A stretch of 64,000 nucleotides of DNA from Linyphia triangularis (GCA_963978545.1 OZ021725.1:87838305-87902304); one strand, 5' to 3'. Counted from the stretch's first letter, positions 1 through 12,229 are shown. Numbers and translations: made by a program. The notes: generated from the sequence alone by a model not told the origin.

Positions 1-138
1 AGCAAGTAGAAAAATTAATAATCATTCCTGCTAAACTGCTAATTTATTTCCATGTATCTTAGAAAACAACAACAATCTTACCTTAAAACTAACTACATTA
101 TTATATTTTTTAAAAATCGAAACTTTTTTAATTTGCAG

Positions 139-351
139 GGCAGTGCATCATGCTCTGCAAACGTGACTATCACGTATGTGCATAATGCAAGCGGCCAACG
201 TCCTGCTTTCATGTGCTGTGTACATGGTAACTATATTTCAGGGTTGATGAATCCTGCATACCAGCCAAATCAGACTGCACTTTTATCTCAGAGTGAGAGG
301 ACATACGTCTCATTCTTTCTTTATAAATTTTTGCCAGAAATGTGTGTCTAG
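139..351 (+). CDS. possible C-terminal coding exon, unknown protein
   Basis: A pyrimidine-rich acceptor ending in TTTGCAG at 132-138 is followed by an open frame to a stop at 349-351. The frame reads GSASCSANVTITYVHNASGQ and continues through a Cys-Cys pair and NPAYQPNQTALLSQSE. A donor-like GTAACT follows position 226, so the exon could instead be the 88 bases 139-226. An AATAAA lies about 110 bases after the stop. I do not recognise the family. The composition is more protein-like than the AT-rich flanks, which is the only reason to list it. It could be a chance frame. Confidence 0.25.
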   Translation, partial: GSASCSANVTITYVHNASGQRPAFMCCVHGNYISGLMNPAYQPNQTALLSQSERTYVSFFLYKFLPEMCV

Positions 352-2078
352 TTTCAATTAAAACATGTTAATTCAATAGTGGAGTCAAATAACCTTTCAG
401 CAACATTAACACGCACCATTTCACAAATTATTTACCAGAAATTCCAAGTTTTAAACGGAAAAAATAAAATATATATGTTGTTTAGTGAGAGCTAAAAAAT
501 GTCACTTGTTTGCACTCATTTTCCATGCTATTTGATTTTATGTACCTTTCATTTGGGTGGAATAAAATTTTTCTGTAACTTGAAGGCAACACAATTTTCT
601 AATTTTAAACAAGCTTTTTTTGCTTGCCTCTCTTCTTAGACTTTAAATTAATCTATACAGGATTCAGGTAATACTGAACATATCTTGTTTATCAATAGAG
701 ATAGAAAAATATTCCATAACTTGTTAGTTTTAGAAATTAATCTGAGTTTAATACATAATAGTACTCTACTCTTATCGCACTATAAACTTTTTAATTGAAA
801 TTACATTACCTGATGTAAATATTAAAAATCATCAAAACTTAGGAGGAATTTTCGGGATGTGAAAACAGTTCACTTTAAACGTCCTACCAGCCATTTTCAG
901 TATATTTAAAAAAAGAAAAGAAACTGAAGAGTATCATGGAATATAAAAAGGGTGATAACTTTTATTTTCCAAATTAAACTTTTTATATTCTCTCGTTCAT
1001 TTCCAATTCGATATTCCAGTAGTAAACTATAGTAAGTGCAATGTTAAACCAATTGCATTTACGGTAGTTTACTCCTGAAGTACAGAATTTTATAGCTTTT
1101 GCCATGCTTTGATTAGCTGTTTTAGCCAAAAAAAGGTTTTTAATATGAATGTGAAAAAACTAGCTTTTTAATATCATTGTCAAGATCGATAAAAATTTCA
1201 AGTGTGTGTAAAACTATCAATAAAAAGTTTATATTACCAACAATTAGAATAAGTATGAAAATAGCTCAAATCCTACCCATTTTACTGTATTTGTCTCTAC
1301 TTTGGAGGTTTCCACATTTGCCTTGGATCTCTTTTCATTACTCTTCCTTATTTTTGTCATTTATTTTTTTAATTAATTTCAAGAGCTAGATTTAAACAAG
1401 TATAAATTTCTGGTATTCCTAAAATAACTTTAGTAAATATTGTGGGTACTATAAGTATAGTACCCACAATTTAATACATTAAACATGGCTGCAGCACTCG
1501 TAGTTTTGTACTTGAATTGCATATGCAGATTGATTTTTTTATCGAAGTAGCCTAATGAAAAAATAAACCAAGCAGTTTTAAAACATAGTAAAATTAATTA
1601 ATGGTGCTTTAACTGGGCTTAAAACTTTAGACCAGATAAAATTGTGAACCTGAAGTTCAAAAGTTCATACTGAAGACAAAATTTATGAATACTATTATGT
1701 GGACACAATGCATTATGTTCTTAGACATTAGCACATAGTTTTCAAAAGTTGACGCCTACATTTTATCATGAAGCAAATAAGATACACTTTGTTGTCATTT
1801 TCATTCAAACAAAATTTAAACATGCCATTGAATTTTTCATTTGAAATTTTACAGTAAAGAAAAAAACTGTGTCAATCACAAAAATTGAATATTAAATTTG
1901 TGTAACGATGAAAGAAGTAGATAAAAGTATAATAATACTGCAATTTTTACAGAAAATTATAAGTTTTTAAAGATTCACTTTCCAACAACAATTTACTTAA
2001 ATTAAACATTAAGAAAAATCAGTCAGATTTTAGTAAACCATTCTTTGATTAAAATCATCATCAACAAAAATAGGATAC
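352..2078. other. AT-rich stretch without recognisable genes
   Basis: I found no convincing exon here on either strand. I looked for the next sulfotransferase exon (an ARNPKD-type motif on the - strand) and did not see it, so that gene must continue beyond the left edge. A 15-bp perfect inverted repeat at 1439-1470 is listed separately. Confidence 0.4.
1439..1470. repeat. perfect 15-bp palindrome with 2-nt loop
   Basis: The arms ATTGTGGGTACTATA and TATAGTACCCACAAT are exact reverse complements separated by AG. It could extrude as a cruciform, or be the tip of an old inverted-repeat transposon. No host gene or flanking repeat explains it. Confidence 0.75.
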
Positions 2079-5000
2079 CTTGCACTTTTTTCTATGTATA
2101 TCTTGAGGAAGTAACGAATAAGGTAGGTGAGTTTTCAGAAGTCGAGGTGAAGACATGCTCTTTACATAGCTAAAGTTAGTCCTTGCATGTTCAATGTATG
2201 GAAATCGAGTCCCCAGATCGACTTTGCTGGCTGTCTCAAGGTCCACATTGCTATGGATAAGATAGACAATTTCTTGAAGCCAGGTAGTACCTGTAAGAAT
2301 AAGAGGAATAAAATAGATTTAATATTAAGATAAAAACACATAACGATACTTGGAAGTGAAAAGTATGCCCCAATATAACTTTTACTTTAAATCTTTTATA
2401 CAATTTCAATAACTTTGTTAGTAGGATTGATTTTTCAGATATGTTTTGAATTTTTAAAACTAAACTTTCCTTTATTAGTTATCTTAAAGCCTTAATGCTT
2501 AATGTGCATTATTGATCAATGGTCAAACACTGGCCCACTCTTAATTTCTCTTCGTCCAACAAATTGCACCGACTTCTATACATATACTAAGTAATTTTTT
2601 TTAATTTTACATTTCAAAAATTTCTTTATGATTAGAAAGGCAATTCCCTGGAGTCAACACATGAGGCATTGCACTCTTTCTTTCTACTTGTAAGTAGATT
2701 AGATTTGAAAACTTATGATCCACTAGGTATAAATGTATATTTGACCTAGTTAAAATAGTTATTCATACTTTTGAATGTATCGGGGAATTTAAATATCTTG
2801 CCACACTCATTACCACCAATAATTACATAAAACCTGAAACTGAAAGTAGCTTGTATATGGGCTAACAGGTGCTACTATGGTCTGAAAAATCTACTTAAAT
2901 CAAAACTTAAAAATTTGGACGCAGCATTTAACTTGTATAAAACCTTAATAAGGTATATCATTTAGTATGGCAAAGAATGCTGGGTATTAAACAAGTCTCA
3001 AAAAGACAAAATACTTATCTTTGAATGAAAAATTCTTGGAGCAGCAAAAGAAAACCATGTCTGGAGAACATGCTATAATCACAAACTGAACTTAAAGTGT
3101 AGACAACCAAATATTGTTCGAGTGATTAAATCCTATCGCAATAGATGGCTCGGATACATACACAGATATGATGAAACAAACCCAACAAGAAAATTAACCT
3201 TCTCGAAAGTTGAAAGAGTTAGAAAAAGAAAACCTCGATCTAGATGGATTGAATGCGTTGAGGAAGATCTAAAGGCGTTAAAAATCAACTGATGGAGAGC
3301 CGTAGCAATTGACAGAACCCGATGGAGGAAACTGACTGAGACAGCCTTGGCCTGTACCGAGCTGTAGAGCTACGAAGAAGAAAATAATTATTTTTCTATA
3401 CAACTTTATCACCAACTAATATTATATGTGAACTAGTTCATTTTTAACTATTCTAGAAACTAAATGGCCAGAAAAAAAGCAGCATATTGGCTATCATAAC
3501 CTTAAAAAAGTTACTTAGTTACTACAAATTATATAGCAAGGTCTGCTAAAAATAAGCGTTTGGCAACTTTCATACTTCTAGTGTCCGTTCATAGAAATTC
3601 AGCCACTACTTAATCACACAAAACTTATATTGTACTTCAAAATTATTCCTCACAGAAATCAGAAATAAAAAGCTGTTTTCAGATTATCTGGCGCCGTCAG
3701 CAACACGAGAGCTATAATGAGCCGAAACATTCGTCATTAGACAAGCCAACATACATTTACAAACACCCATGCCTAACACGGGACTCCAACCCGCAACCTC
3801 GCGGTCTAGAAGCTAGCACGCTAACCACTATACCGTTTAGTCGTCCAGAAATAAAAAGCAGAAAATGAATAACCAATTATTTCAGTTAAATATAGAATGA
3901 TTTCACTATGATAGGGCTTTTGAGTATTTAAGTTTGTGCGTGGCAACCCTGGAGCTTTTTAAGGCTTTGGATGATACATTTGAAAGCGAATTTGAAAAGA
4001 AGTTAGGTACAAATAGACTGTAGAATTTACTGTAATTTTTTATGTAGGTATTCAATAATTTCTCACAAACTGTACTTTCAAGAACATTATTGAATAACGT
4101 TATTTTCTAAATCTATTAAATTTTAAAAAAATAAACCATCAGCGACAATACCATATCTATACCAAAAATGATTTATTATTTTTATTACATTCAACCCAAC
4201 GTAGTAGACAATGATGGCACGCAAATTCGATTATCAACCCTTTTTTGGCCTTTTCATATTTAAATTGTATATAATGGTCATTTTATAATTACCTGTTTTA
4301 GGATAGGATACGACATAAACGTCGTCTTCTCTGGCTTCGTATGTATTTGCTTCTTCTTTTAAAAAAGAGATGGCAAAGGATGGGAGAGAATAACCATTGC
4401 ATAGAAACACGTCAAAAGACTCCGACAACTTCAAGTCCTTAGGTAGAATGTCAAATTGTAGCTTTTGAGCCATTCGAAAGGCTTGGGGGAAAAATTTCAA
4501 TAAAATAACACTTCAATAAAAGCTCAGAAGAATTATAGAATTAGGGAGATTTTTGTCAACTTCCACGTTTTGAAAAATGAAGAATATGGTTTGCTTTAGG
4601 CAAATTAAAAAAAAAACTCTCCTTCAACCCAAACAACACAGAATATATTGGTAACCAAATTTACATTTAAATGACGAAAACATTTATTTGTTTTGTTAGG
4701 ACATAGGAAAACGAAACCTGTAATTCGGATTCGTTCAGATCGACTCCTAAAGTAAACAATGACTCCGATCTCCGATTTAAACTTGAAGAATTTCCCACAA
4801 GAAAAAAGGCACCAGATATGTTCCCCCAAACCACCACAGGTGTCTCTGCCTGATGGCCATTTGCAGGCAAAAAGTATAAACAAAGATTTGGTTGGTTGAA
4901 CTCCCGGCTAGAAGTGGAAAGGAAAGACTTTGTGAACTAGCACCTGTCTCCGCGTACATATGTGAGAGAACCACCTCTCTGGAACAGGATGAAGTAAAAA

Positions 5001-5284
5001 AAAAGGGGGGGGGGGGGGAATTAAATCATTTCGGTGCAGAAGGAATTTTGTGAAGTTGACATTTCAATGCTTTCTCCGGGTGAGGACGTGGACGCACACA
5101 TCGAGCTAAGCTGCCAAGTTAGTTTCTTGTCAAACAAAGATTTTTATTGCTTCTCAGAAGCTAACTGGGCATATTTGCTTTTTTAAAGAGCGTGCGAAAG
5201 TTTAAATTCAAACTAGTTTAAACTAAAAATTTATTTCCCAAACATTTCAAAATAAAAGAATTTAAACTTACCTTCAATATTCAT
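2079..5284 (-). CDS. cytosolic sulfotransferase, N-terminal part (three exons)
   Basis: Spliced - strand gene; the rest lies off the left edge. Exons: 5272-5284 (MNIE, then a split Ala codon, donor GAAG|GTAAGT), 4293-4481 (acceptor after CCCCCAAG, donor ACAG|GTAATT) and 2079-2290 (acceptor TTCTTACAG, donor AAG|GTATCC). Reading phase is kept across both introns. The middle exon ends in VYVVSYPKTG and the third begins TTWLQEIVYLIHS, which together form the YPKTGTTW loop that binds the 5'-phosphosulfate of PAPS in SULT enzymes. Further on, RFPYIE and SPRLLKTHLPYSLLP match the family, with the exon ending at KKCK as SULT exons commonly do. Inferred role: transfer of sulfate from PAPS to small hydroxyl or amine substrates in the cytosol. 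The first 13-base exon is less certain; translation could instead begin at the Met at 4471-4473. The introns hold transposon debris. Confidence 0.85.
2800..3368 (+). pseudogene. decayed non-LTR retrotransposon, C-terminal fragment
   Basis: Lies in the sulfotransferase intron on the opposite strand. Interrupted frames give NRWLGYIHRYDE, then RKPRSRWIECVEEDLKALKI and, after an in-frame TGA, WRAVAIDRTRWRKLTETA. This is the conserved tail after the reverse transcriptase of many animal LINEs (RxRWLGH, GRPxxRWxxxVxxDL, AxDRxxWR). Stops and frame changes show that it is dead. The exact clade cannot be assigned by eye. Confidence 0.7.
3674..3846 (-). mobile_element. tRNA-derived SINE, copy 1
   Basis: Reverse-complement copy of a SINE found seven times in this window. 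The head carries an A box (TAGTGGTTAGCGTGC) and a B-box-like GGTTGGAGTCCC, changed from GGTTCGAGTCCC in the other copies. The body ends CGCCAGATAATCTGAAAAC. It sits inside the sulfotransferase intron. Confidence 0.9.
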
Positions 5285-5293
5285 TATCCAAAT

Positions 5294-6800
5294 CTATAAT
5301 AATAGAACAAGCTATGTGTTTGTCTGTGGCTCTGAGGATCTATAGAAACCTACTTAAAATTGGAGTAGAGCTCTGAAATTTTCAACAGAAGAAGTTTTGG
5401 CCTTCTAATTTTATTGTATGTCAAACAGAGTGTTAAAATTTTAATTAGTTCTTTTTTAATTTTTTTTTTTTTTTTTTAAGTGACTTCAAATAGAGATCCA
5501 GCTTTGAAATTTTCAACATAAGTCTTCTAATTGGACTTTTGAAAACAGAATGTTAAAATTTTAATTAATTATTTTTTATTAAATTTTCTTAATTAATTAA
5601 AAAAAAATTACAAAACGACTTTTAGGGCTACAGTTCTGAAACTTTCAACTTAAGTTGTTTGGCCTTCTAATTGGACTTTTGAAAAACAGAATTTTAAATT
5701 TTTGTTTAGTTCTGTTTTAATTAATTAACAAAGAATAACAATTTTTTAATTAATATATATTTTTTTTTAAGTGACTTCAAATAGAGATCCAGCTTTGAAA
5801 TTTTCAACATAAGTCTTCTAATTGGACTTTTGAAAACAGAATGTTAAAATTTTAATTAATTATTTTTTATTAAATTTTCTTAATTAATTAAAAAAAAAAA
5901 ATTACAAAACGACTTTTAGGGCTACAGTTCTGAAACTTTCAACTTAAGTTGTTTGGCCTTCTAATTGGACTTTTGAAAAACAGAATTTTAAATTTTTGTT
6001 TAGTTCTGTTTTAATTAATTAACAAATATTTTACAGAACGATTTCTACTTGGGCTACAGTTCTGAAATTTTCAATACACAAGTAGTTTTGACATTCTAAT
6101 TGGACTACTGACAAAAAGAATGTTAACATTTTAATTTGTTTTTTGATTATTTTTTTAATTAATTAATATGTATTTCACAAAATGACTTGTAATTGGGCTA
6201 CAGTTCTGAGATTTTCAACACAAATAGTTTTGGCCTTCTAATTTGACTTTTATCAGAAAGAATATTAAAATTTTAATTTGTTTTTTAATTAATATTTTCA
6301 CAAAAAGCGACTTCTAATAGGCCTAGAGTTCTGAAAGTTTCAACATAAGTAATTTTGCCCTTCTAATTTTGCTTTCCACAAACACGTGTTAAAATAATCT
6401 TAAAGGCGTGCTGTATTATTGTGTTAAAGGGGAATTCTTTTTTTCCCCGACAGGGGAGAGGCTTATAATATTAAAGCTTTACGTAGCTCTTAGAATTTAG
6501 TGAGTGAAGCGAGCTTATGCTTGCGCAACAATGAGCCTTTCAGCTAGAGAAGTGAGCCTATTCTTGCATATTAATGAACCTTTCAACGAGTGAAGTAAGC
6601 CTGTACTTATGTGTCAATGATGAACTTTTCAGCGAATTAAGCGAGCTCTATTTTGCGTAGCGATGAAACTTCTTGCGAGAGAAGCGCTAAAAACTGGGAC
6701 CTATACACCAGTGACGGATTTCCGCAACGCGAGGCCTCACAGCTAGCTAAAATATTGCACATGTCAAAATTTCGTACCGAAGCACGGGTATTCATCTAGT
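5294..6800 (-). mobile_element. fold-back element, left arm with internal tandem repeats
   Basis: The arm starts CTATAATAATAGAACAAGC and contains several degenerate units around 'TTCTGAAATTTTCAACATAAG...GGCCTTCTAATTGGAC' at 5350-6390. It then has the GAGCCTTTCAGCGAG-type repeats (6480-6680) and the stretch reading CCAGTGACGGATTTCCGCAA. The same modules occur inverted at 8895-9590. The outer terminus lies about 10 bp from the predicted sulfotransferase start codon. Confidence 0.7.
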
Positions 6801-6840
6801 CTGATATATGTTTTTATCACTTGGGAATTGATAAAAATGT

Positions 6841-8049
6841 ATTTATTTATTTTTTAAAGAATTCGAATTACACATGGGGACAATAAATTTTTTAACCCAT
6901 GTTTTTTTAATACAAATCTCAAGAAACATTGATCATAAATTTGACATGAAAATATCCCGCAGCCTGCAATTATAGGAATTCTACAAAAATTTGATTCTAA
7001 ACAACCAAACTCGCGCTGGAGGCGTCACGTTGCGCTTTCTTTGTGATGCTCACTTTCCAGCGAATACGAAGAGCATCTTTTAGAGTTGGCTGTGATTCGT
7101 TATATACTAGTCGTTAGAGTTCAAACCAATTCTTAAAGATTATTGGTTAAAAGTCACGTGATAACTTTATGGAAGCCAGGATTTTTTTTTTTTTTTTTTA
7201 AATAATGATACTTTCTCATTGATATAAATATTGCTAAGAAAAGGCATGACATACCCTTGAAAATATCAAGTAAGTAATGAGATTCCATATTGTTCTTCCT
7301 GTTCAAATTGAGTTGAGATTACGCCAAAGCTCTACTCCCGGTCACTAACAAGCGAGCTTTCGTGGAAGCATACAAAACATGTCCTTTCTCCTAATTACCC
7401 ATATGTATACATAGAATAGTAAGAGTATATAGTATTCGGTCAAAAAAAATCGATATTTTTTTTTTTTTCGCATTTCTCTACGTTTTGCAACATCCTGATC
7501 TCAAAAAAGTGATCTAGAAAAAGTGTATGTCTGCGTGTACGTGTGTACGTGGTCAGCATAACTCCCGAATAAATTTACCAACGATGTTCAGATTTGGTGA
7601 GCAGGTTGGTGATAGCCCAAGGACTTACCATTAAGGTTTTCGTCAAAATTGCGCATGCGCATAAGGTAACTGCCATTGAAAAAATCATGTGTTTCAAGGA
7701 TTGCTAAAAAATGGCTCTAGCGATTTCGATAAAAATTGCTCTGCTAGCCTCTTAAGGTGTTATAACATCCCCACCTCCGAAATTCTCGTAAAAATGCTTT
7801 AATGGTGCAAAAAGTTGAAAAACGAATGCCTCTTCAACACAGAGTTCTCTTTGCTTGAACACAGCTTATCAGAGATCGCTTTTTCTCCTCTTCTCAGATT
7901 CACTTATAAGAAAGGATAATATAAGAATTATCAAATTTTTTTTTTTTTTTGTAAACTTATACAAAAATTACCTAAAAAAATATCGCCGATCTAACACTCT
8001 TTGCAATGAATGATGAAAATTTAAAAATGGTAAATGACACAAATCCACG
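6841..8049. mobile_element. interior of the nested transposon region
   Basis: No gene is seen. The block at about 7430-7950 (CGGTCAAAAAA, ACGTTTTGCAACATCCTGAT, GTCAGCATAACTCCCGAA, GGACTTACCATTAAGGTTTT) recurs in diverged form at 56040-56540, so it is a dispersed repeat. CACTTTCCAGCGAATACGAAG at 7049-7069 recurs inverted near 43955-43975. Confidence 0.5.
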
Positions 8050-8103
8050 TTGCACACCCCTAGTTTAACTAAATTTTTATTAATTTTTTTTCATTATTTT
8101 AGA

Positions 8104-8220
8104 ATGGTAATTTCTTGTTGCGTCTTTAATTGCAGAAATATATGGGGAAAATTGATAGAGGATGGATCGAAACTTCGATTTCATATCTTTAAGTTTAAGC
8201 ACGTAGTGCAAGCTTTAGTC
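8104..8220 (+). pseudogene. THAP zinc-finger exon fragment
   Basis: An acceptor (TTCATTATTTTAG) precedes ATGGTAATTTCTTGT. The frame opens MVISCCVFNCRNIWGKL and continues through GSKLRFHIFK. This matches the start of a THAP domain, with the Cys pair C-x4-C and the later FxF turn. The second zinc pair (Cys-x2-His) is missing because the frame runs into an unrelated MITE at 8233. THAP domains are common in transposases of the P and Kolobok groups, so this is probably a transposon relic. Confidence 0.5.
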
Positions 8221-8232
8221 TTATTTTATACT

Positions 8233-8895
8233 AGTAGTCCGAGAGGCGACTGCAATTTTTGGACCTCATCGAACATCAATCTGAATTTTTTGTAGAAATT
8301 GGAGAAAAGTGAGTAGATTACGAATCCACTGGTCTGCCGTGGTAAAAATGGCCGGAACTGGTCAAAAATCGACTTGGAATGAGTTGAACTAAAATCCGAT
8401 TGCCAAATATGTCATAACTTGCCAAAAAGAGAACAACCTTTTTCGTCTGGCAACCCACTGTATTTTGATTTTCAATGAAAAAAAGCTCAAACGATTTCTG
8501 ATCTCTGGCTAGGTAAAACTTGTATCTTTTAAAAGTAAGCCAAATTGGCGACATCAGTTACGTCATCAGTGACGTAATGTTTATTGCCAACTTGGCTCCC
8601 TTTTAATGGATGCAAGTAGACCTTCGCCAGATATCTGAATCGTCTGCAACCTTCTTAATTGAAGATTAAAGAGTGAGGGTTACCAAATAAAAACAAAATG
8701 CTCATTATTTGGGAAGTTATGGCGCATTTGGCAAATGAATTTAGTTCAACTTATTAAAAGTCGATTTTGGACCAGTTTCAGCCATTTTTGCCACGGCAGA
8801 CCAGTGGATTCGTAATCTACTCACTTTTCGCCAATTTCCATAAAAAATTCAGAATGATGTTCGATGGGGTCCAAAAATTGCAGTCGCCTCTCAGT
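8233..8895. mobile_element. palindromic MITE with about 100-bp terminal inverted repeats, copy 1
   Basis: Begins GAGAGGCGACTGCAATTTTT and ends with its reverse complement (AAAAATTGCAGTCGCCTCTC). Inversion continues through the text reading CCACTGGTCTGCCGTGG. The centre carries TTACGTCATCAGTGACGTAA, itself nearly palindromic. A second copy in the other orientation is at 9588-10126. Confidence 0.75.
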
Positions 8896-9587
8896 CTATA
8901 GCTAAATACCCGTGCTTCGACACGAAATTTTACCATGTGAATTATTTTAGCCAGCTGTGAGGCTCTGTGTTGCGGTAATCCGTCATTGGTGTATTGACCC
9001 CAATTTTTGGCGCTTCGCTCGCAGGAAGGTTCATCGCAACGCAAAATCGAGCTCGCATCGCTCGCTGAAAAAGTCATTGACAATAAGCACAGGCTTACTT
9101 AACTCGTTGAAAGGTTCATTTCTATGCAAACATGATCTCGCTTTGCTCGATGAAAGGTTCATTGCTGCGTAAGCGTAAGGTCGCCTCTAACACACTAAAA
9201 ACTAATTGCTACGTAAAGCCATAATATTAGAAGCCCCTCCCTTGTCTAGAACTAATAAAAAAAATCCCCGTTAATAACTATAATACAACACCCCTTTAAC
9301 ATTATTTTAACACTTAATGTTTGTAAAAAGCAAAATTAGAAGACTAAAACTACTTATGTCGAAAATTTCAGAGCTGTATCTCTATTTGAAGTCACTTTGT
9401 AAAAAATAAATTAATTAAAAAAATTAATTAAAAAATAACTAATTAAAATTTTAACATTCTGTTTGACGTACATAAAATAAGAAAGCCAAAACTTCTTGTG
9501 TTGAAAATTTCAGAGCTCTACTCGAATTTTAAGTAGGTTTCTATATAACCACAGACAGACAGACACACAGCTTGTTTTATTATAGAC
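8896..9587 (+). mobile_element. fold-back element, right arm
   Basis: Inverted counterpart of 5294-6800: ACCCGTGCTTCGACACGAAATTT, then the GAAAGGTTCATTGC repeats (9105-9180), the CTTATGTCGAAAATTTCAGAG modules, and a terminus with GACAGACAGACACACAGCTTG followed by TTTTATTATAG. Confidence 0.7.
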
Positions 9588-10126
9588 TGAGAGGCGACTG
9601 CATTTTTTGGACCCCATCGAACATCATTCTGAATTTATTATAGAAATTGGAGAAAAAAGTGAGTAGATTACGAATCCACTGGTCTGCCGTGGCAAAAATG
9701 GCCGAAATTGAACAAAAATCGACTCTTAATAAGTTGCACTGAATACATTTGCCAAATACCCCATAACTTGCCAAATAATGAGCATTTTTTTTTTGTATTT
9801 GGTAACCCTCACTTTTTTAATATTCAATCAAGAAGGTTGCAGACGATTCAGATATCTGGCGACGATCTACTTGCATCTATTAAAAGGGAGCCAAGTTGGC
9901 AATAAACATTACGTCACTGATGACGTAACTGATGTCGCCAATTTGGCTTACTTTTTACACATACAATTTTTATCGAGCCAGAGATCAGAAATCGTTTGCG
10001 CTTTTTTTCATTGAAAATCAAAATACAGTGGGTTGCCAGACGAAAAAGGTTCTCTTTTTGGCAAGTTATGACATATTTGGCAATCGGATTTTAGTTCAAC
10101 TCATTCCAAGTCGATTTTGGACCAGT
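9588..10126. mobile_element. palindromic MITE, copy 2 (truncated, inverted relative to copy 1)
   Basis: Starts GAGAGGCGACTGCATTTTTT and shares the GATTACGAATCCACTGGTCT text and the GACGTAACTGATGTCGCC centre with copy 1. The far terminal repeat is missing after TTTTGGACCAGTTTC. Confidence 0.7.
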
Positions 10127-11700
10127 TTCTATGTTTACGATTGTTTATATTTGTACCAATTTTCAGAGTTGAGGACATGTGAGAAGTGGGAGAATTAGTG
10201 ATGAGCGAGTCAGTTAGTCAGTCAATGAGGGATTTGCTTTATATATATAGATTGAGCAACCACACAGGAATGTACTGGGTGTATAAAAATATGATTCTAC
10301 GAGCCAAGCTCATGATGTTGAAGGAAAACTGCCAAACTACTATAAATATCAACTTTAAATTAAGAATTATAATAAATGAATTTCTATTAACTAAAAAAAT
10401 TAAACTTTTTCATCGAATTGAAAACGAAGTGTGTTTTGATGACCTTCACGAGTCACAGATGATGAAGCAAATTATAGATCGGTATCTTAGATTGAGTTAA
10501 AAAAAATATGGTAAAAATTTAACTTTAAGTGAAATACATAAAAATAGTCTTACTAAAAGACAGAAGTTGACAAATTCTGTCTGGTATAGTTGCTTTTCAA
10601 TTAGACCACGTGAAATGTAAATATTTCAAATATTACACTTTGTAGGAATAATCAGGATTTTGAAGAATTGCTTGTGTGAAGTTCTGGACATTTTAGTTTT
10701 ATTTAATTATTGTGAGAGTTAAATCTATACAATTCCAAATATATGTGTTCCGAAGTAGTTTTTTTTCAAACTTCTCTAGTTAAAAGAGTTATAAAAACAC
10801 TATGATTGAATTGTAATTGCTATCCGTTTTAGAGTTTAAAATATTTTGTACATCCAGGAGGATACCATTTAATGTCTTACAGCATACAAACTACAGTAGT
10901 AATACAATAACGTTTTTCGCTTATTTAAATTGCCTCATTATTTCATGACTCTTTCATATATAATATACTTAATAATATTACTTAAATAGGTTCTTAGGAA
11001 GGTATATCAGTGCCTTTACTCTTAATTTACAACGCTACGTTTCTTATTAAAAAATATTCAATTAAATTAAAAGAACTAAATATAAACGTTTGAACTTGAA
11101 ATGTCATAAATATTGAAAAATATTTCAACTTTGGTTTCCCGTCAACGTGATTAAGATCAGACGCGAAGAAAATTTCCCCTCTTTTGCCTATTTAGCACGC
11201 ACACACTTCGGAATGGAATGTGATGCGGTCGGCTCAGTTGTGACATGTTATAAAACAACAATGCAAGTTCATACAATGAAATTTACGATCTCCTATGAAA
11301 CAGTTTTTATTGTGAAAAACAGAAACAAACTAAAATATTAGTATTAATATTATAAGGATGTAATGTAGACACCGTTTGCTCTCAAACGATGCCAAAAAAA
11401 AGGGTTTGAATTTCTATTGGCTACCGACTACCAAATCCTGCTAATCTACCGAAATCTAACGAAAACATCAATTTTTTCATTCTCGCCTGAAAAAATCAGA
11501 AAGATTCAATGTATTCTTATGGGGAATTGGCGACGATGATGTGTGTGTGATATAAAGCAAAGAGTTTGCTATATTCCCCCATGAATGAATGTTACCCATG
11601 ATTCTCTATATCAAACAGCCTTTTATTTTTTTTATTGAACGTGACGTACCCATTTTTTTACTTTACAAATACAACTCAACTCTCCCCTCACTTTGATTTG
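10127..11700. other. AT-rich DNA upstream of the snoRNA host gene
   Basis: A 104-residue open frame at 10186-10500 has no recognisable motif. Its start lies in SINE-like text (GTGATGAGCGAGTCAGTTAGTCAGTCAATG). No other gene is seen. The promoter of the host gene should lie in the last few hundred bases. Confidence 0.35.
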
Positions 11701-11714
11701 ATGATGCTCTCTTC

Positions 11715-11735
11715 CTGCTCGCCTTTTTCGAAGAA
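11715..11735 (+). promoter_or_regulatory. candidate TCT/TOP initiator of the host gene
   Basis: CTGCTCGCCTTTTTCG contains C11723 followed by five T, which fits the YC(+1)TTTYY initiator used by ribosomal-protein and snoRNA host genes. No TATA box is evident just upstream. The assignment is positional inference. Confidence 0.4.
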
Positions 11736-12157
11736 GAGCCCATTTTCATCGAATCGTCGCTTATTTCAAGTTGTGATTTCCTTTTCGTCGCATGGTATTT
11801 ATTCTCTGTGCACATATTTTACATTGCTTTCAACTCAAAAATGGTAATTTTTTTTACTTTGCTGTTTTCTATTACTGTTATAATAGCAATTTAAATTGCT
11901 TCTCTCTAAGTTAAAATATATTTTTTTTCGTATCCAAATTATTCGATTGCTTCTGTTGCCGTAACTCATAATCTCTATCTATTTAAATCCTTTTGAGTTT
12001 TTTAAATTTTCTTAATTTTCATCTTTATTCTCGAAGTATAATATTAAGCTTTCATGATTCTCAAAGTAGTTTTGAAAAATATTTAAATTTCGTAATTTAC
12101 AAATGCTTTTGTAGCCCATGTTTCTGTAAATCTTTATGATACGTCTTGTGTCTTTTG

Positions 12158-12225
12158 TCCAATGATGAAAGCAACAATAGTCTGCTGACTAATGTTTATG
12201 AGCGCATTTTTGTGTTTTATGGCTG
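12158..12225 (+). pseudogene. U35-like C/D snoRNA, degenerate copy
   Basis: Box C ATGATGA at 12162-12168, then GCAACAATAGTCTG and box D' CTGA (12185-12188), then ATGTTTATGAGCGC as in the better copies at 14546 and 22720. The guide has lost its 28S match (AATAGTCTG against ACGACGGTCTG), and the closing box reads CTGG. Confidence 0.55.
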
Positions 12226-12229
12226 GTTC

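Noticed and set aside
3750..3840. tRNA gene suggested by the A and B boxes
   Set aside because: No cloverleaf with a proper acceptor stem, followed by a shared non-tRNA body, and present in seven copies, so it is a SINE.
4605..4974. Three overlapping - strand frames upstream of the sulfotransferase second exon
   Set aside because: They overlap each other in different frames, contain no family motif and lie in the first intron.
9932..10500. Frames of 88 and 104 residues
   Set aside because: The first is MITE sequence also read at 8318-8554. The second lacks any motif and starts in SINE-like text.
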